Assembly (NCBI GenBank): GCA_019914995.1
Contig: CM034135.1
Span: 6,698,501 to 6,762,500 of the forward strand
Reading direction: 5' to 3'
DNA: 64,000 nucleotides
Origin: Acanthochlamys bracteata
Taxonomy: Eukaryota; Streptophyta; Magnoliopsida; Pandanales; Velloziaceae
Below the pieces are notes generated by a model, which made no database searches, was not told the DNA's origin, and saw only the letters and a list, made by a program, of their open reading frames with translations. The first letter of the stretch is position 1, and each line of letters opens with the position of its first letter. The position numbers were made by a program, and so were the translations under genes. Of the stretch, positions 25,060 through 38,582 are shown in pieces.

Positions 25060-26058
25060 TTAAACATTTAGGATCCTTCTTAGTTTTGTTTCCTCTCTCT
25101 TCTTAGTTTTGTTTCCTCTGCATCCAACCCTTTCTGGCTAGAAGACTTGAATCAATGCGAAGGCTACAATGATGTTGATTATCCATGTTTTCTTGGTCAA
25201 CTTGTCGTCTTCGTGAAGATCTTGGTTGAAATGTATTTCTCTATCACTTGTTTAACCTATTATAATATATGAATCTAAAGTTCAGACTGCTCGATGCTTT
25301 TTCTGGTCAAGGAACATCTTTCACAGGATGGCTTATAGCAGCGATGGTTTAAGTTAACGTACCTTCTCTGACTTTTGTGATATTCTTGTGAATTAACTCC
25401 TACGCTAGAGAAAGTTAATACTTGAAATTTGAACTGTTTTATAGACGTAGTGGAACTATTATGTATATGGATTGTGCAAACAGATATCTAAAGGTATCAG
25501 ACAAGAATATAAGAAGATACAAAACAAGTCCAAAAATCACCATTAAATGATAACAAGATAAAGAGTTCACAGAAGACTGCCAGAGACATTGGTCGATGTG
25601 GTCTCAAATGCTCAGATTAACAACGGAGCTGCAATGAGAGATGGGAGTGGTCCTGGCAATGCAGTTTCAACAAAGAACAAAATATCTTGTGCATCTCTTT
25701 TCCGCAAGTACTTCCTAAACTTTTTTCGCCATTTTTTATGAAAGAGCAACAAATATCTCATTAGTAGTAAATACTTTGAAATTAAAATACATTTAAAATA
25801 CAGCAATAAACACATACAAAACTGTGTTGTTTGACTTGTTATGTAGTGTTAAACCAGCAATTCTGTATGAAATTTAGTGTTAAATATATAAAACTCTGCC
25901 AACCGATACATCCTCAAACCTAGCAAATCCATTAGTATGAAATTTAATTCCAAAATTAGCCTTTTCAAATAAGAATTCCACTTATATCAACTGAGCAGGT
26001 ACTCTCCTTTGATTCACCAGAATACTAAGGAAAATGTATGTACATGAGAGATTATCGG
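25060..26058. other. Convergent 3' ends of Nudix and SPOUT genes
   Basis: About 1 kb between the stop codons of two convergent genes. It must hold both 3' UTRs. A TCTTAGTTTTGTTTCCTCT motif is directly repeated at about 25077-25118. No other gene is seen. Confidence 0.6.
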
Positions 26059-29000
26059 CTAAATGGAAGGTGGTTCCACATTTGTATGGCAGGCAGCGAG
26101 AGTTGGCCTCTCCTGGGCTCGCTTAATTGGTTCTTGGAAATACTGTAGAGATATGAGAACAGCTTCCTGGAGACAGACACTGATATGTGAGCAAATGGCT
26201 AAATAGATGCATGCATATATGGACATACAATGAAAAAGCACCTCTGTCCTTATTGTCCTGCTTCCTTGATCCGGACAAGTGTTCAAATAGCTACTGAAAA
26301 CATCATGGACACCTTTCCCCTGTCAAAACAAGCAATAACCTTTGAAATAAATCAGATGTAGAATGTGGAAGTAAGCAAGTACAACTACCCAATGTTGAGG
26401 AACAAGACACATTCAATTTGTATTCTATGATATGTGAGTACCTATTATTTACATGTTGATTTCCCAAGGAATGCTTGTGCTAGACAATATATACTAAAAT
26501 TGAGAAGCTCAAATCAATGAGCAACCTCTCGAGCTAGAAGAACTTAACAGACCTGTCAAGTCTGCAATCATGTACTCTGCATTTCTTTATGATGGAAAAA
26601 TATTTTAACTTCCGAGAGGGCGAGAGCAATCACATGTAGCACGAAGATATGATACAGTGCAAAAATGGGATTGTTGAGAAAAAAGAAACTTTTATATTTA
26701 TTGTCAATGACAAATGACTTTGAATAAAGGTATGTTATGACCATTAAGTATGTGAAGGGGTTAAGAACCTTAGGCTTAATAATCTTCCTCAACAATCAAT
26801 TATTTTGATAAGCAATCCTATGAGTGTTTTAGACAACTATATCAATTTAAGTCCCTTCATAAAGAAGCGTTTAGCTGCTTCTTGAATTCTTGCGTATTTC
26901 ATGTTTAAGGCTCTAGAAAGGTTGCGTAGCCGAGCAGTTCATGTTTAAGTAGTAGAAAATGTAACATATCTAATGTCCTGGCCTTCCAGCTTCTCCTCTG
27001 GTATAGTCCAACAATTTTTCCCAGCTCTATTTCAAGCCTAATATATACTCCCTTAGTTCGAGTCCATTTGAGTATATATTAACCTTGGCATGATAGGGAG
27101 CCATTCCAGTTGATAACTACTAACCAGGAAAACCTAGAGAAGCAAAATATTTAAATGCTAAAAGTTTGGGTGTAGTAGCCGCTTAAAGCATCATACAAGC
27201 AGAATGGATAAAAGAAGATAGCCATTAAAAGGCCCTTGTCATATTAAGCAAATATTGGACTTCTAACAAAATACGAAAGGGAAAAACCATGTTTTACGTT
27301 TTCATATAGGGACTCAGCAGTTACTGTAAAAGTGACAAATTAGTGTTAAAGGGACACACAGAAGGCGAGTTTTAGACCAAATCTTCATCAGTTAATGAAG
27401 CCAAAGAGGGTGAAGAATGACAGGGATGGATTACTAAAGATGCCTACAAAACTCGATATCCTTCTCACTTAACTCCAACTGATCATATTACCTTTAGATT
27501 ACTGTCTTCTTCAATGCTCTCCTCCAAGCCACCAGGTCCACCAAAGACGATTAGCAGATGCCTACAAACATAAGTTGGTTTGAATAATAGTCAAACTGAC
27601 ATGAATAATGCAGTGAATAAAGGATAGATAAGAAAAGAATCAAAGGGAGTATGTATAGGAAGCATGATTAAAGAATAGGATATAACAGCAAATACCAAAT
27701 GAATAGTTCTGCATATCACAAAGTCTCATTCTAAATTTGAGCAAAATATGCATCTAAGTGTCTGAAGTTATTGGTGAGCTATATATTATTCCTTCAGCTG
27801 GACCTTCATACAAGCATGTTATCACAAGGCCATGCCGAAGCTGATATGGGAAGTAACTCAGCATAACAAAAAACTCGCAGGAACTACTAGCAACAGCATG
27901 CCATAGAGGTCCATATAATTGTACATAGCAAGATCTTCATGGCAGGAATTAAAAGCATATCAACTTCATGAGATAGCATGAAATAATTGTGATAATAATA
28001 CACAAAAAAAAAGAACAATCTGGAATGGCTAACCACAGGAGAGGAGCATGCAAATCAGCAACTTATATAAAGGTTAAGGTTCACATAAATCAGTCCTTTA
28101 ATTGCAACTTCATGTCCAATAGCAAAAGTTTCGATTAACCATGCCAATTTTCTTCATATAAATAGGAATTATATGAAACGCAAGTCAATACATCAAGTAC
28201 ATGTTTTAGTTAAACTTCCACATCACCAGGACATGACCACATGCTCTCTCAACTTGTCTACTTTGTTATCACTAGATATACAGCATTGGTGTTTACACAT
28301 TTAAAAAGCAACACCACAAGGCTTATGGAAACAATAGTACACAAGCAGACTTGTTTGTCAAATTGCTCATAAACATGTAAACAGACCGGAAGTTTGGAAT
28401 AATCAGCTTGGATGACTCAACAAACTTGCCATGTTCTGAAGTACCAACAATGTAATCATATCCTCCCTAAAAAAAATGACATGTCATTAGTCTTGAAGAT
28501 CTGGAGCCAGGACAGATATCTTGTCAACTATACAAAGGAAAGGAAGATAGTAGAAGAAAAGATGACTCAGCAACATCCTTCCTACCTGAAATTCAGAGCC
28601 AGTAAAAACATGTGATATATTCACACAATACCGCACTTTATAACCCCAATACAATCCCATTTCCTCTCTGGGGGTGGATGGCTTAACAACCTTTTTCAAA
28701 TGATCTACATGATCAGAAAAGGAAATTGAAAACACATTTTATTGTCACGGATTGGTCAAATATTAACAAGACATGTTTTGAAAACAAAGTAGCTCACAGC
28801 ATAAACTGTATATTTCAACAACTGTGCTAAAGAAGACTTGTTGTCAAGCCAAGTTGCACAGTGGCAAAAAAGCTTGCACTGAACCATGTAATGCGCTGAG
28901 CTTGCCAAAGGAAAAACACTAGCAATTTTTAAAATGCATAGTTAAGTTGTCTTGAGTTATTGCAAGTTTCTCCGATTTTAGGAAGAACATCGAATTCAAG

Positions 29001-32000
29001 CATCTTATTAGATTCGTAGTCAGCACAGCACGTATGCAAAAACGGAAAGTCACTCTTGGTCTATCAACGAAGTGTTCATAATTTTCCTACTTTTGAAATT
29101 TCATTACGCACTTGAAAACTTGTTCGTCAAATCAGTCCGGTCATTAGTAGATGAGCAGTAAAACTATGTTACGATTCTGCTTTCAAGGTAATGTCTTTTA
29201 TGCATAGCCCCATAAGCCTGTTTTATTTACCATAAAGCTTGATGATGGTGAATGATGGAAAGCACATAAGCTGCTCTCACGATCATCTAAACCTTAAATT
29301 TTTGCTGCAAGATATTAAATGCTTAATTAGCACAAAAATTCAATCAACAAAGTCATATCCAGTTAAAAAGTTATAATCACTTGGCTAAAGGACTTCAAGT
29401 AAATATTCTTTCAATAAACTTAATGACTATTTGTTAAAGGAAAGGATACTAGTGAGTTTGGACTGGTATAAATAAATATTCGATAAGTTATGTGTATTCC
29501 AAATATTAACCCTTTGTTAATTCATTATGATCATTTCAAGAATGTTTTTTTTATTTCTGTCAAACAAAAAAAGAGGATAATAACAGAAATACAAGTTGTT
29601 ATCAAGCAACTTTGATCCAAAATCTATTTCGCAAAGAACCAAATTCCTACCTCTATGCAGGCTAACGAACCTCGACAACACCCTGTTGGCCTCTTCCTTT
29701 TGAACATTAACCTCCAGTGCGCTCAAGGCTTTACTTTTATTACGATCTCGGATACAAACATCATCAAAAGTGCACTACATAGTTGTATCAATCACAGAGA
29801 TGAGGCAGATGCTCCAAAAGAGGCGTTCCCAGCAGATGTCTCTAAAGATTATTTGACCGAGGATGCAACCCTCTCCTCAATTCTATCCTGTCCTCGTTGC
29901 TACCCACAATACCAGTGGTTGAGTGTTTTCAAACGCCAATAGATCTTTATACTAATTGATTCAGGGTAGCGCACACAACTTAATTGCCGAGTCCCTTGCC
30001 AAGCACCTAAGATATACTTGACGGCAGTTCGTCCACTTAGGGTTAAGGACGGGCCACATTCTATTAAGATAATAAACAAACACATCTCGCTTGGTGGCAT
30101 GGATCTTGTCTTAGGCATCCAATGACTCTAGCACTTAGGAACTGTTGTTTGCAATTGGCAGTGTTGTAACATCAGATTCTCCCTCCTACGCGACGACTTC
30201 ATCCTTCAAGACATACACAATAGTGGAGTACGTCACTGACCAGCATACCAATACACTTGTTTGCTTCATCTGATGGCTGTTACAGAATATTCTTCGTCCT
30301 ACAGATTTGCAGCAACTTCTCAATCAAAATGCTGCCGTATTTCATCGATTTCTTGGTCCACTTCCAAAAGCTCCTAAAATCACTACATTCCTCTGTTTCT
30401 AAGTGAACTGCCAGCCAACTTGAGGCCTTACCAATATCCGCATATCCAAAAGGCAAAGATTGAGAGAACAGTAAAGGAGATGCTGTCTCAAGGTATTATC
30501 CATTCATGTTGCTCTGCTTTTTGCTTACACCGGTGTTACTGGTTAAGAAGAAAGATGGCTCTTCGGACTTTTATATCGACTACCGCACCCTCAACAATAT
30601 TATCATGAAGGATAAATTCCCAATACTGGTCATCTAAGAGCTGTTACATGAGCTCGACAGTCCACACTTCTTGTCCAAACTAGAATTTGAGTTTGGTTAT
30701 CACCAGATTCATGTTAAAGAGGATGATATCCACAAGACTGCTTTTCGGACAAACAATGGGCACTACAAGTTCCATGTCATGCCTTTTGGGTTAACCAATG
30801 CTACCTTCTTGTCAGTGATGAACAAGTTTTTCACACCTACTATTGCAACTTTGTTTGTTGCAAGAACACATGCAGCATTTAGTGCTGGTCGTCTGTTTTG
30901 ATGCAGGAACGCCTGTATGCTAACCTTGCCAAATTATTTGGTTGTCCACAGTTGGAGTACTTCGGGCACATTGTCTTCGAGAACGACATCGCTGCAGGCT
31001 CATCTAAAATTCAAGCTATGCTAGATTCGTAAGTTCCTATTTCCACCACTACGTTGCAAGGATATCTTGGCCTTACGAGATGCTATCGACATTTTGTTAA
31101 AACCTACAGACTCCTAGCAACACCTTTGACCATGCTTCTGAAGAAGGATTCCATTGTTTGGACTCCCCCAACCAATGCTACTTTCCAGCAACTCAAGCAG
31201 GCAATTACTACAACCCCTATTTTTAGCTGCTCCTGGATGCTTCAAGACATTCATCGTCAAAGCTAGCGCATCCGGTAAAAAAATTGGCACAATTCTGTCA
31301 TAAGACAACAGGCCAATAGCTTACTCTTGATTGCAGCTCTTGCTAAGTCCACTTATGAGAAAGAGTTGACAACTCTAATTCTTTCTGTCCAATAGTGGCG
31401 CCTGTATCTCCTGGGTCATTGATTCACATTAAGACTGTCACCTTAGCTTGAAATATCTTTTGAAGTAGCGCCGCTCCTCTCAAGATCAGCAAGTGGCTAA
31501 TATAATTGATGGGCTACGATTACCATATTATACCGCTCAGGCAAGGAGAACACCATCGCCGATGCCTTATCTCCCTATCAGAAGCTTCCCTTACAGCCAT
31601 TATGACACGATAGCCCTCTTTCTGGGATGACTTGCGCCGAGCTCAACAAAAGGATCCTAACACTGCCTCCTTACTGCAAGCAACAAAGGGTAGTGACTGC
31701 TTGGACGTTAACACAGTCCAATGGCTTCTTATTGCTGCATAAGTGTATCTGGGTTTCAAACTCCTCTTTTTGAAGGCAACTCCCATTCAAAACTCACAAC
31801 TCTGCCCAAGGGTGACACAACAGCTAGTTCAGGACCTATAGGGGTCTCTAAGCAATTCCATTGGCCTGACATCACTAAATATATCCTAACACTCATTGCT
31901 GCTTTACTTGTGTGCGTGCCAAGGTTGAATATTCGGGTCCTGCTGGACTATCAAAACCACTGTCAATTTCTAATAAAATCTAGTCCAGCATTTCCATGGA

Positions 32001-35000
32001 TTTCGCTGACAGTCTCCCAATGACTGACAGTAAAGAGGTCGTCCTAGTAGTTGCCGAATGCCTCTCTAGGCAATCCCACTTTATCCCCCTTTGGCACCCT
32101 TACTCAATTACGAGCTTTGTAACTACTTTCACCAAGAAAATTGTCAGTTTACATAGTTCCCCGGATTCCATCATCTCCATTATGGATTCTATTTTCTAAG
32201 CTCGTTCTGGCAAAAGTTGCATCGCTTGCAAAGGATCCCACTTTACATGAGCATGGGTTACCATCCCTAATCCAAACAGAAGTCATTAACAGAAGCCTAG
32301 AACATGCCTGCATTGCTTCGTTGAAGAGCATCCATGCAAATAGATAAGCTGGCTCCACTAGACAGAGTAGTCTTACAACACCAATGACCACTCAGCCACT
32401 CAAACTTCCCCATTCGAGGCAGCTTTTGGTCAACCACCTCCTCTTCTGGTTTAATTTGTGATAGGACCCACTTGATTAGACAGGCTCCAAATTTAGTAAA
32501 TAAGTGCTATTCTATGCAATTCGTGTTTCATTTGATTAGGGCATAGCACCGTATGAAAATAGCCATCGATGGGGCAAGCATTACCAACCTAGTCGTTAGG
32601 TTTTCTAAAAATTACAGTTATCGACTGACCTCTATGGCAGACCATCGCCACAAGCTCCAGTATCATTTCTAAAGGACCCTTCTGCATTCTCGAGTGTGTT
32701 GGGCCTATGGCTTATCGTGTCATCTTAATAGTAAAACAACGAGCATCATTAAATTGGAAGGGTTTTCAATGTAAGAGCCATGTATAGACACAATATGTAC
32801 AACGAAATAGAGGGCACTTCTGTAAAATTAACACAGTTACCAATCTCAATATTACGATCAGCGCCCATAGCCACTGTAACACGAATTCCAGGTTCAAGTG
32901 CTTCCTCAACCAAAACATTCTGCAGAAAGCATTTAAACTTAATTACTAGAAGTAAACTCAACACAAAGTGCTAAAAGCAAACTATTATGGTTAAAAGTTA
33001 ATTGGAAAGATTGGTTTTTGAAAGTATGGTTAAATAAGTTGTTTTTTCATACTTTTTAGTGATTTGCTATATTTACATCTCAAGTACTGCCAATGTTACT
33101 TCTAAGACACTCGGCCATCTACAAACTCCTGGAGTTCCTAGATGACATTTTCGTAAATTTTCCATCTTGAAATTTTGATGCATTTTCAATATGTTAAATA
33201 AAACTGCTTAGTAAAACTTGAACCTTACTCAACCCAACATCAATAATTGTTCCCTTTGACTTCAAATTGTTTCTGTCCAATGTTACACCTGAAATTAATG
33301 TAAGACAAGAATGTCAGTTATTGCTAACAGAACTACTCCTGTAAGAATCACAGAATTAAATTTTAAAAAAAATCTTTAAAATTCTGTATAAGGTGGCTGC
33401 TATACGTCTTGAGGTCTTAGTAGCATATGGAAGTGGAACACACTAGTGATTAATTTTTCGGCAAACAATCGACATCCACCTAGATACATTTTTAGCATTA
33501 GTTGTGACATGCACAACTCATGGATAATTGATAAGGAGTAATAGATGTTAATTTGAAGGCTCCTACTGCCATTGTAATTTTATTGGCATTGACTTGGCCT
33601 AAATAGTTTTTGGATAGCCAAGTTTGTTGCTAGACTGCTTGGATATATCATGAAAGAGACTTTTCTCTGGTCATTGTTTCAGCATTAAAATGGTTTTAGG
33701 CGATAAAGATACTCCTCCTACCATGTATATGAATATGAATACCAGTTAGATTATAGAATTGTATACCTGTGTTGATGGTGGAAAAGAAATTTCAAATCGA
33801 TGATTCTCCTTAAGGAACATGTCACCCAAACCTTGGTAGAAGTTAAGATCTAGCTAGACAGACTTTATTTCTTCCTAGTCCATATCTACTTACTATGAAA
33901 GAGTAATGGAAAAACAGAATCTTTACCCTCACGAAATGGTGACCATTCATGCCTGCGAACATGGTGAGGGGCATCGAGAGGGGGAAGCGAACCCTGAGAA
34001 ACAACTGTGAACAGTTAAGGCTGACAACACTTACGACACTGAGTAAATCCAGTAAATAAGCTATTCTTCCAACCGCATATCTGAGGCTCTTAAGCATTGG
34101 GAAGAGGCTGCGCCTAAGGTATTGTGGTGTCTCCAAGAACTGCAGAATCCTGACAAGAAACTCTGCGCCGCTTTCATCCTCATCAGCACCATCATTTTCT
34201 CTTGCAGTCAGAGAAACATCAATTGATGTATCCTTACTATCAAAAACTACAACCTGCATCAACAAATTCTAAATGTGTTAGCACTTACCAAGTAAAGGTG
34301 CCAAAATATGTGAATTAAGCATTACGCCAGCATCATCTATACCCAAAGATCAGCTAGACAGTAGCTTGAAGAGCAGACTCTAAACATGCTACATGGCTTG
34401 GAAAAAAATTGATCCATGGCGTTGAAGGGTACACGAATTGACTACATGCACACATGAATTCAAGAGCAGAGAGGGATGACAGACCTCATCAATTCTGAAG
34501 ATAGTGGCAGCACGAGCAATCTGACCCGCAAGCTGATCACAAATGAAACAAAGCCGGATTGTTAATACAGTATATTTAATCTGAGTTTAAAGGTGTCCGG
34601 TAGAAACTTCTGAGATTAGAGTCTCGCCCATAAATAAATAGCTTCCATATACATTTCACAAATTTTTTCTTAGAAAACCACAACCCCTCAACACAAAATG
34701 GTTTCAGGAAGTTATTTTCCAATAAAATAGCTCTAGATTAGCTTCTCAAATATTTTTTTTGTATTTAAATATAAGCATTAGCATAGACGATTGCATCTAC
34801 CGAAAATTGAAAAACCCAAATTCCCAAAAAAATATGAAAAATCTTAAATTAAACGCAGCATTCTGCATAATCCAAGACGAAAGATTTGAACCAAATGATT
34901 ATTAAAATCCAAACTCGCAAAATATAGAAATATTTGCATCATTACAAGAATCGAGATGAACAAGAAATCAAAAGAGGGAACTAAAAACAAAAACCAAAAA

Positions 35001-35317
35001 ACAGAAAGACATACAAGTGTGGCGAGCTCGAGTGACTGCGTTTTATCGATAATAGAGCCACAAACAGCTAGACTGACAGTCGGCAACAAAACTTTGCTCC
35101 CCGGCTCCTGCTTCTGTTGCCGGTCCTCGTCTCTCTTCTTCTTCTTGTTACTCTTATTTTTCTTTATTGGCATCGTCCCCGAGTTATTCTTATTGTTGTT
35201 TTCTTCAACCAGATTTAGCTCCTCCATCGATCTTCTTCTTTTCTTGTTCTTGTTCTTGTTTTTCTGCTTCACGGGGCTTGATTCTCTCTGGTGCTCCACC
35301 ACCATAGTTGATGTCAT
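26059..35317 (-). CDS. SPOUT1: SPOUT-domain RNA methyltransferase (SPOUT1/C9orf114 family)
   Basis: Predicted SAM-dependent RNA methyltransferase with the knotted SPOUT fold; animal SPOUT1 (CENP-32) is a nuclear rRNA-modifying, centrosome-associated protein, and the plant role is inferred. Eleven exons on the minus strand: 35317-35015, 34532-34485, 34253-34074, 33993-33927, 33288-33224, 32919-32841, 28704-28586, 28466-28387, 27561-27492, 26319-26242, 26166-26059; 398 residues, close to the human 376. Residues 1-75 are rich in Lys, Arg and Asn, a likely nuclear signal. Family landmarks follow in order: [115 protein letters not shown] and the C-terminal knot [24 protein letters not shown] at 35317 was chosen as the first in-frame ATG; upstream frame starts only with TTG. 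Donor of intron 3 is the poor GTTGGA. Intron 6 (4.1 kb) holds a Ty3/gypsy relic. Confidence 0.94.
29650..32770 (+). mobile_element. Decayed Ty3/gypsy retrotransposon inside SPOUT gene intron 6
   Basis: The + strand shows pol domains in canonical order, broken by stops and frameshifts. Protease: LIDSG near 29958 with GMDLVLGIQ near 30100. Reverse transcriptase: [20 protein letters not shown] and [11 protein letters not shown] at about 30690-30805, then [14 protein letters not shown] at about 31066. RNase H region near 31240-31450. Integrase: MDFADSLP at 31996, with [12 protein letters not shown] downstream, and an AYR-type tail (GPMAYRVI) near 32702. It is antisense to the host gene. No intact LTR pair was found, so it is a truncated or heavily eroded copy, and it cannot encode a working polyprotein. 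Confidence 0.85.
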
Positions 35318-35429
35318 GATTATCGCTATCGCTCGCTCGAGCAGAGAGAAAGTTGAAGAGCAAGCGCAGAAGGGAGAGTGAAAGCGCAGAAAACAAATAT
35401 CTCTTCGTTCGGGTTCGATCAAGACTCCA

Positions 35430-36452
35430 ACAAATAATAATTGATAATCAGGTAAAGACTTAGGATTGGGTTGGGTTGCGTCGGGTAGGATGTAAATAGG
35501 AGTAGCGATCTGAATTGGTAGATAGATTAATTAATCTACTAATTCGATCAAATTTGTTCTGACTTTATTTTAATTTATAAATTTATACGGGATAAAAAGT
35601 CAATCAGATTCTAATATATTTAATAATTGAATCAAATTCGAACCGACTTATTTAATAATTAAAATTTTTTATTTTTAATTATATACTTTTAATTTGAGTA
35701 AAATTATAAAATTAGTTAAAATGAAAGTGTACGATGTTTTTGGTGAAATGATATAATAAGTGCTTATCAAAAAGTGCATTTTTTAGTACTTTTATTGGTT
35801 ATTAAAATATCTATAAAAAAATTTTTTTTTTAAATATGTGGTGATAACTGAAATTTTATGATTTAAATATATATACTAATAAATTTGATAAAAATTTTGA
35901 TAAATATAGTTATCTAACAAAATTTTGATAAAAATCTTTACACAAAATTTAAATTTGTCATTAAAAAAATACCTACATATTAACGATAATATTATAATTA
36001 TCATCTTATACTATTTTACTAAGACATAAAAGTAAACGATTAATTATAAATACAATATAATTTAATAAGTTATAATATTACTATTATCGAATTTTTTATT
36101 GTCAAATTTTATTATACGGTAAGAAAAAACATAAAGAGAATTGTTCTTTTATGAAGTGGCACTTGGATTGTTGGATCAATTTCGGATCAATCCAAGTCGA
36201 CCCATCTAATAACTAGTCAAATTCGTTCAATTCTAACCCAATCTATATATTTATAAGGGTCAATTCTCTAATCCTAACCCTAATTAAATAGGTCGATTTC
36301 GGATTACGTTTTCGGATCGGGTTATATATTAGTATCCCTAAATATAAAACTATGCAAGAGATGTTTAAAATTACTTATGAAATTGATCTTATTTGAAATA
36401 AAGAGTTTTTTTTTTTAATTTGTCTAGAAAATAAATTTTTATATGTGATATA
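35430..36452. repeat. AT-rich flank with a possible eroded repeat
   Basis: Upstream flank of the SPOUT gene. A segment from about 35487 (GGGTAGGATGTAAATAGG) to 36343 (complement begins TAGGGATACTAATATATA) has GC-richer, loosely inverted ends with GGGT(C/T)GG-like words around a very AT-rich core, as in several plant non-autonomous elements. The ends do not pair well and no target duplication was found. No gene seen. Confidence 0.3.
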
Positions 36453-38433
36453 TGACAGTGAATGACACCTCTCTAGAAAGTTTTTCCAAAGTATTTTTAT
36501 AAAATATCGTCACCTTTCAAAATTATCACATATATCTTTACTTTCTAAATATTTCACAAATATCATCCACACTTTATAAAACATCTAAATTTTTTAGAGT
36601 ATTATTACTATTCTAAACAAGCATATCATGATATTCTCTCCAATCTATTTCATAAATTATCCGTAGCGCGGTTGCGTAAGTCTATTGCGGAACTCCTAAA
36701 ACAATTCGAATCGCTACAATTGAGCTCCTGCTCTTAACTTGCTGTGTCGTCAAACTAACCCTTCCATTTCACTAAGTACTTTGCGTAATCTGGATGTGCA
36801 CCATGCCTTAGGATAGCTCGATGTGCTAAGATCTCCACATCTTGTTTTTGGGATGTGGTAGCGGTGGGAGTTATTAGGGATGCACCCCCCCTACTTGATC
36901 CTCCTTATAGACATGGTATAGCTTCAAAAAACTCAAATGAACTTTGGATGAACTTTTAAATGTGAACGTAGTGTTATCTAATAAGCGATCTTACATATCC
37001 TCTTCTATATAGGAAATGACCCAATGGTATATACGTAAAAGTCCCTTTTTGTAGATGTTAAAATGTGCGAGCCTAATAAGGACCATCATTAAGTCATATT
37101 TATTGAATTCTTAGCACTTTATTTGTGGTCTACCTATTTCCTCATCTTTTTTGCTGCCTTGACCAAGTATCCGCTCGAGTTTGGTAATTTCTTGCTAACA
37201 TTTGGTAAAATTGTGTGTTGATAAAATTTTTCCCTCATAGCTAACAGTAATTATGTGTAGAGTTAATTATTGTTATGCTATTACTAGTTCAAATAGGTTC
37301 ATACTGCTTGACTTACTCTTTTGCAAGTTGTGCGAGAATTCTTCGATATTAGCAACTTTACAAATCTCATTGATCAATACTCATATGGTACCTCCTTAGC
37401 TCTGCCAACTCTAAAGGCGTCACATGATAGGGCATTATAGCAAGAGGCCTAGTGTTAGTCTCCAACATAGTAATTTCCCTCTATGGGTGGCAATTTCATT
37501 GGCAACTCAGCAGGCATTATATTTTTGAACTTTTCAAAGACTTATTCTCTCCTTTAATAGCTCGTCCTAGTAAGTACGGTCTTCTTTCTTTACTGTAGCC
37601 ATGACTATGAATTGTGCCTTCTTTACTCTTTCTAGATTTATATAGTCGAAGTGGTTTTGAATTGAAGATTTGTTTATAGCAATAAGAATACCTTGCAAAT
37701 ATTCTCCTCCTCCAAGATACATATTGTATGGCAAAGAGCATATACACACCTTTAAAGCGGTCATGAACTCAAAGTTAAAACTGCAGATAGTTATTAATAA
37801 GCACAATAGAAAAGTCTACAGGCCACACTACTTACCTAGGCAAGTTTACACCCACCGCGAGCATCACCCAAAATTAACTTGAGATCAGATGTAACCACCT
37901 TTAGCCTTTCTCATCTCGATTCATACTTGATGCCAAACTTCTTATCTTCTTCTATTTATAATCTTTCTACCTTCTTAACAAACGATGAAGTTTGTTTTAA
38001 TCCAACAGTAGTGACTACTTCTTTAAAATATTCTTGCAAAATATTTTTATAAAATATCTCTACCTTACAAATATTTTGGCATGCAAATCTGAACTTTGGA
38101 TATTTCACATAAATATCTTTTACATTTATGAATTTCTAAGCTTTGTAAAGTATTTCAGACTACTCTAAAATAATCTATATAAGGTACATTACTAATACCA
38201 AAAAGATAAAAAGAAATATCAAAACAAACATACCGTAATACTTATTCACAATATCCTCACCACAATCATGTAAGAATATTACAAAATTTTTCAATTTTCG
38301 ACTGAAACTATAATTTCTCTATCTCAGTTACTCCATAAACTCCCGAGTGATATCATTTATTTTGTTTTTAAGAAAACACAAAACTAGTGTATAGCCTGTG
38401 TGGCGTTTGTCAATGTTGTCCTAAAAGTAAACC
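36453..38433 (-). mobile_element. Internally deleted Ty3/gypsy chromovirus, copy A
   Basis: On the minus strand the decayed reading includes the integrase tail (IAY...SHLKVHPKFI near 36900-37000) followed by a chromodomain-like VLSEMEGLV near 36770, and upstream in the element the protease-RT linker near 37400-37560. The reverse transcriptase, RNase H and integrase cores that should lie between are missing. A roughly 200-bp block (TCTAGAAAG...AAATATTTCACAAATATC...TATTTCAGACT type) recurs at both ends, 36453-36640 and about 38000-38220, and may be LTR remnant. Copy B follows directly in the same orientation. Confidence 0.65.
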
Positions 38434-38582
38434 AACAGTATACAAAGATTGAATGTTTACAGAAAACTTGAGAAAAACTCTTATAATTCTTTGAGTGCTT
38501 GATTACAACTCCTTTTGTGAGTGTTCCTCTCACATATTTATATAATTTCCATTTCTTAACAGACGTAGAAGATTGTTTTAAG

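Noticed and set aside
34956-35381. Open frame of 141 codons on the + strand opposite SPOUT exon 1
   Set aside because: It is the mirror of the Lys/Asn-rich coding exon; its Phe/Leu-rich translation is a product of complementing AAG/AAC-rich codons.
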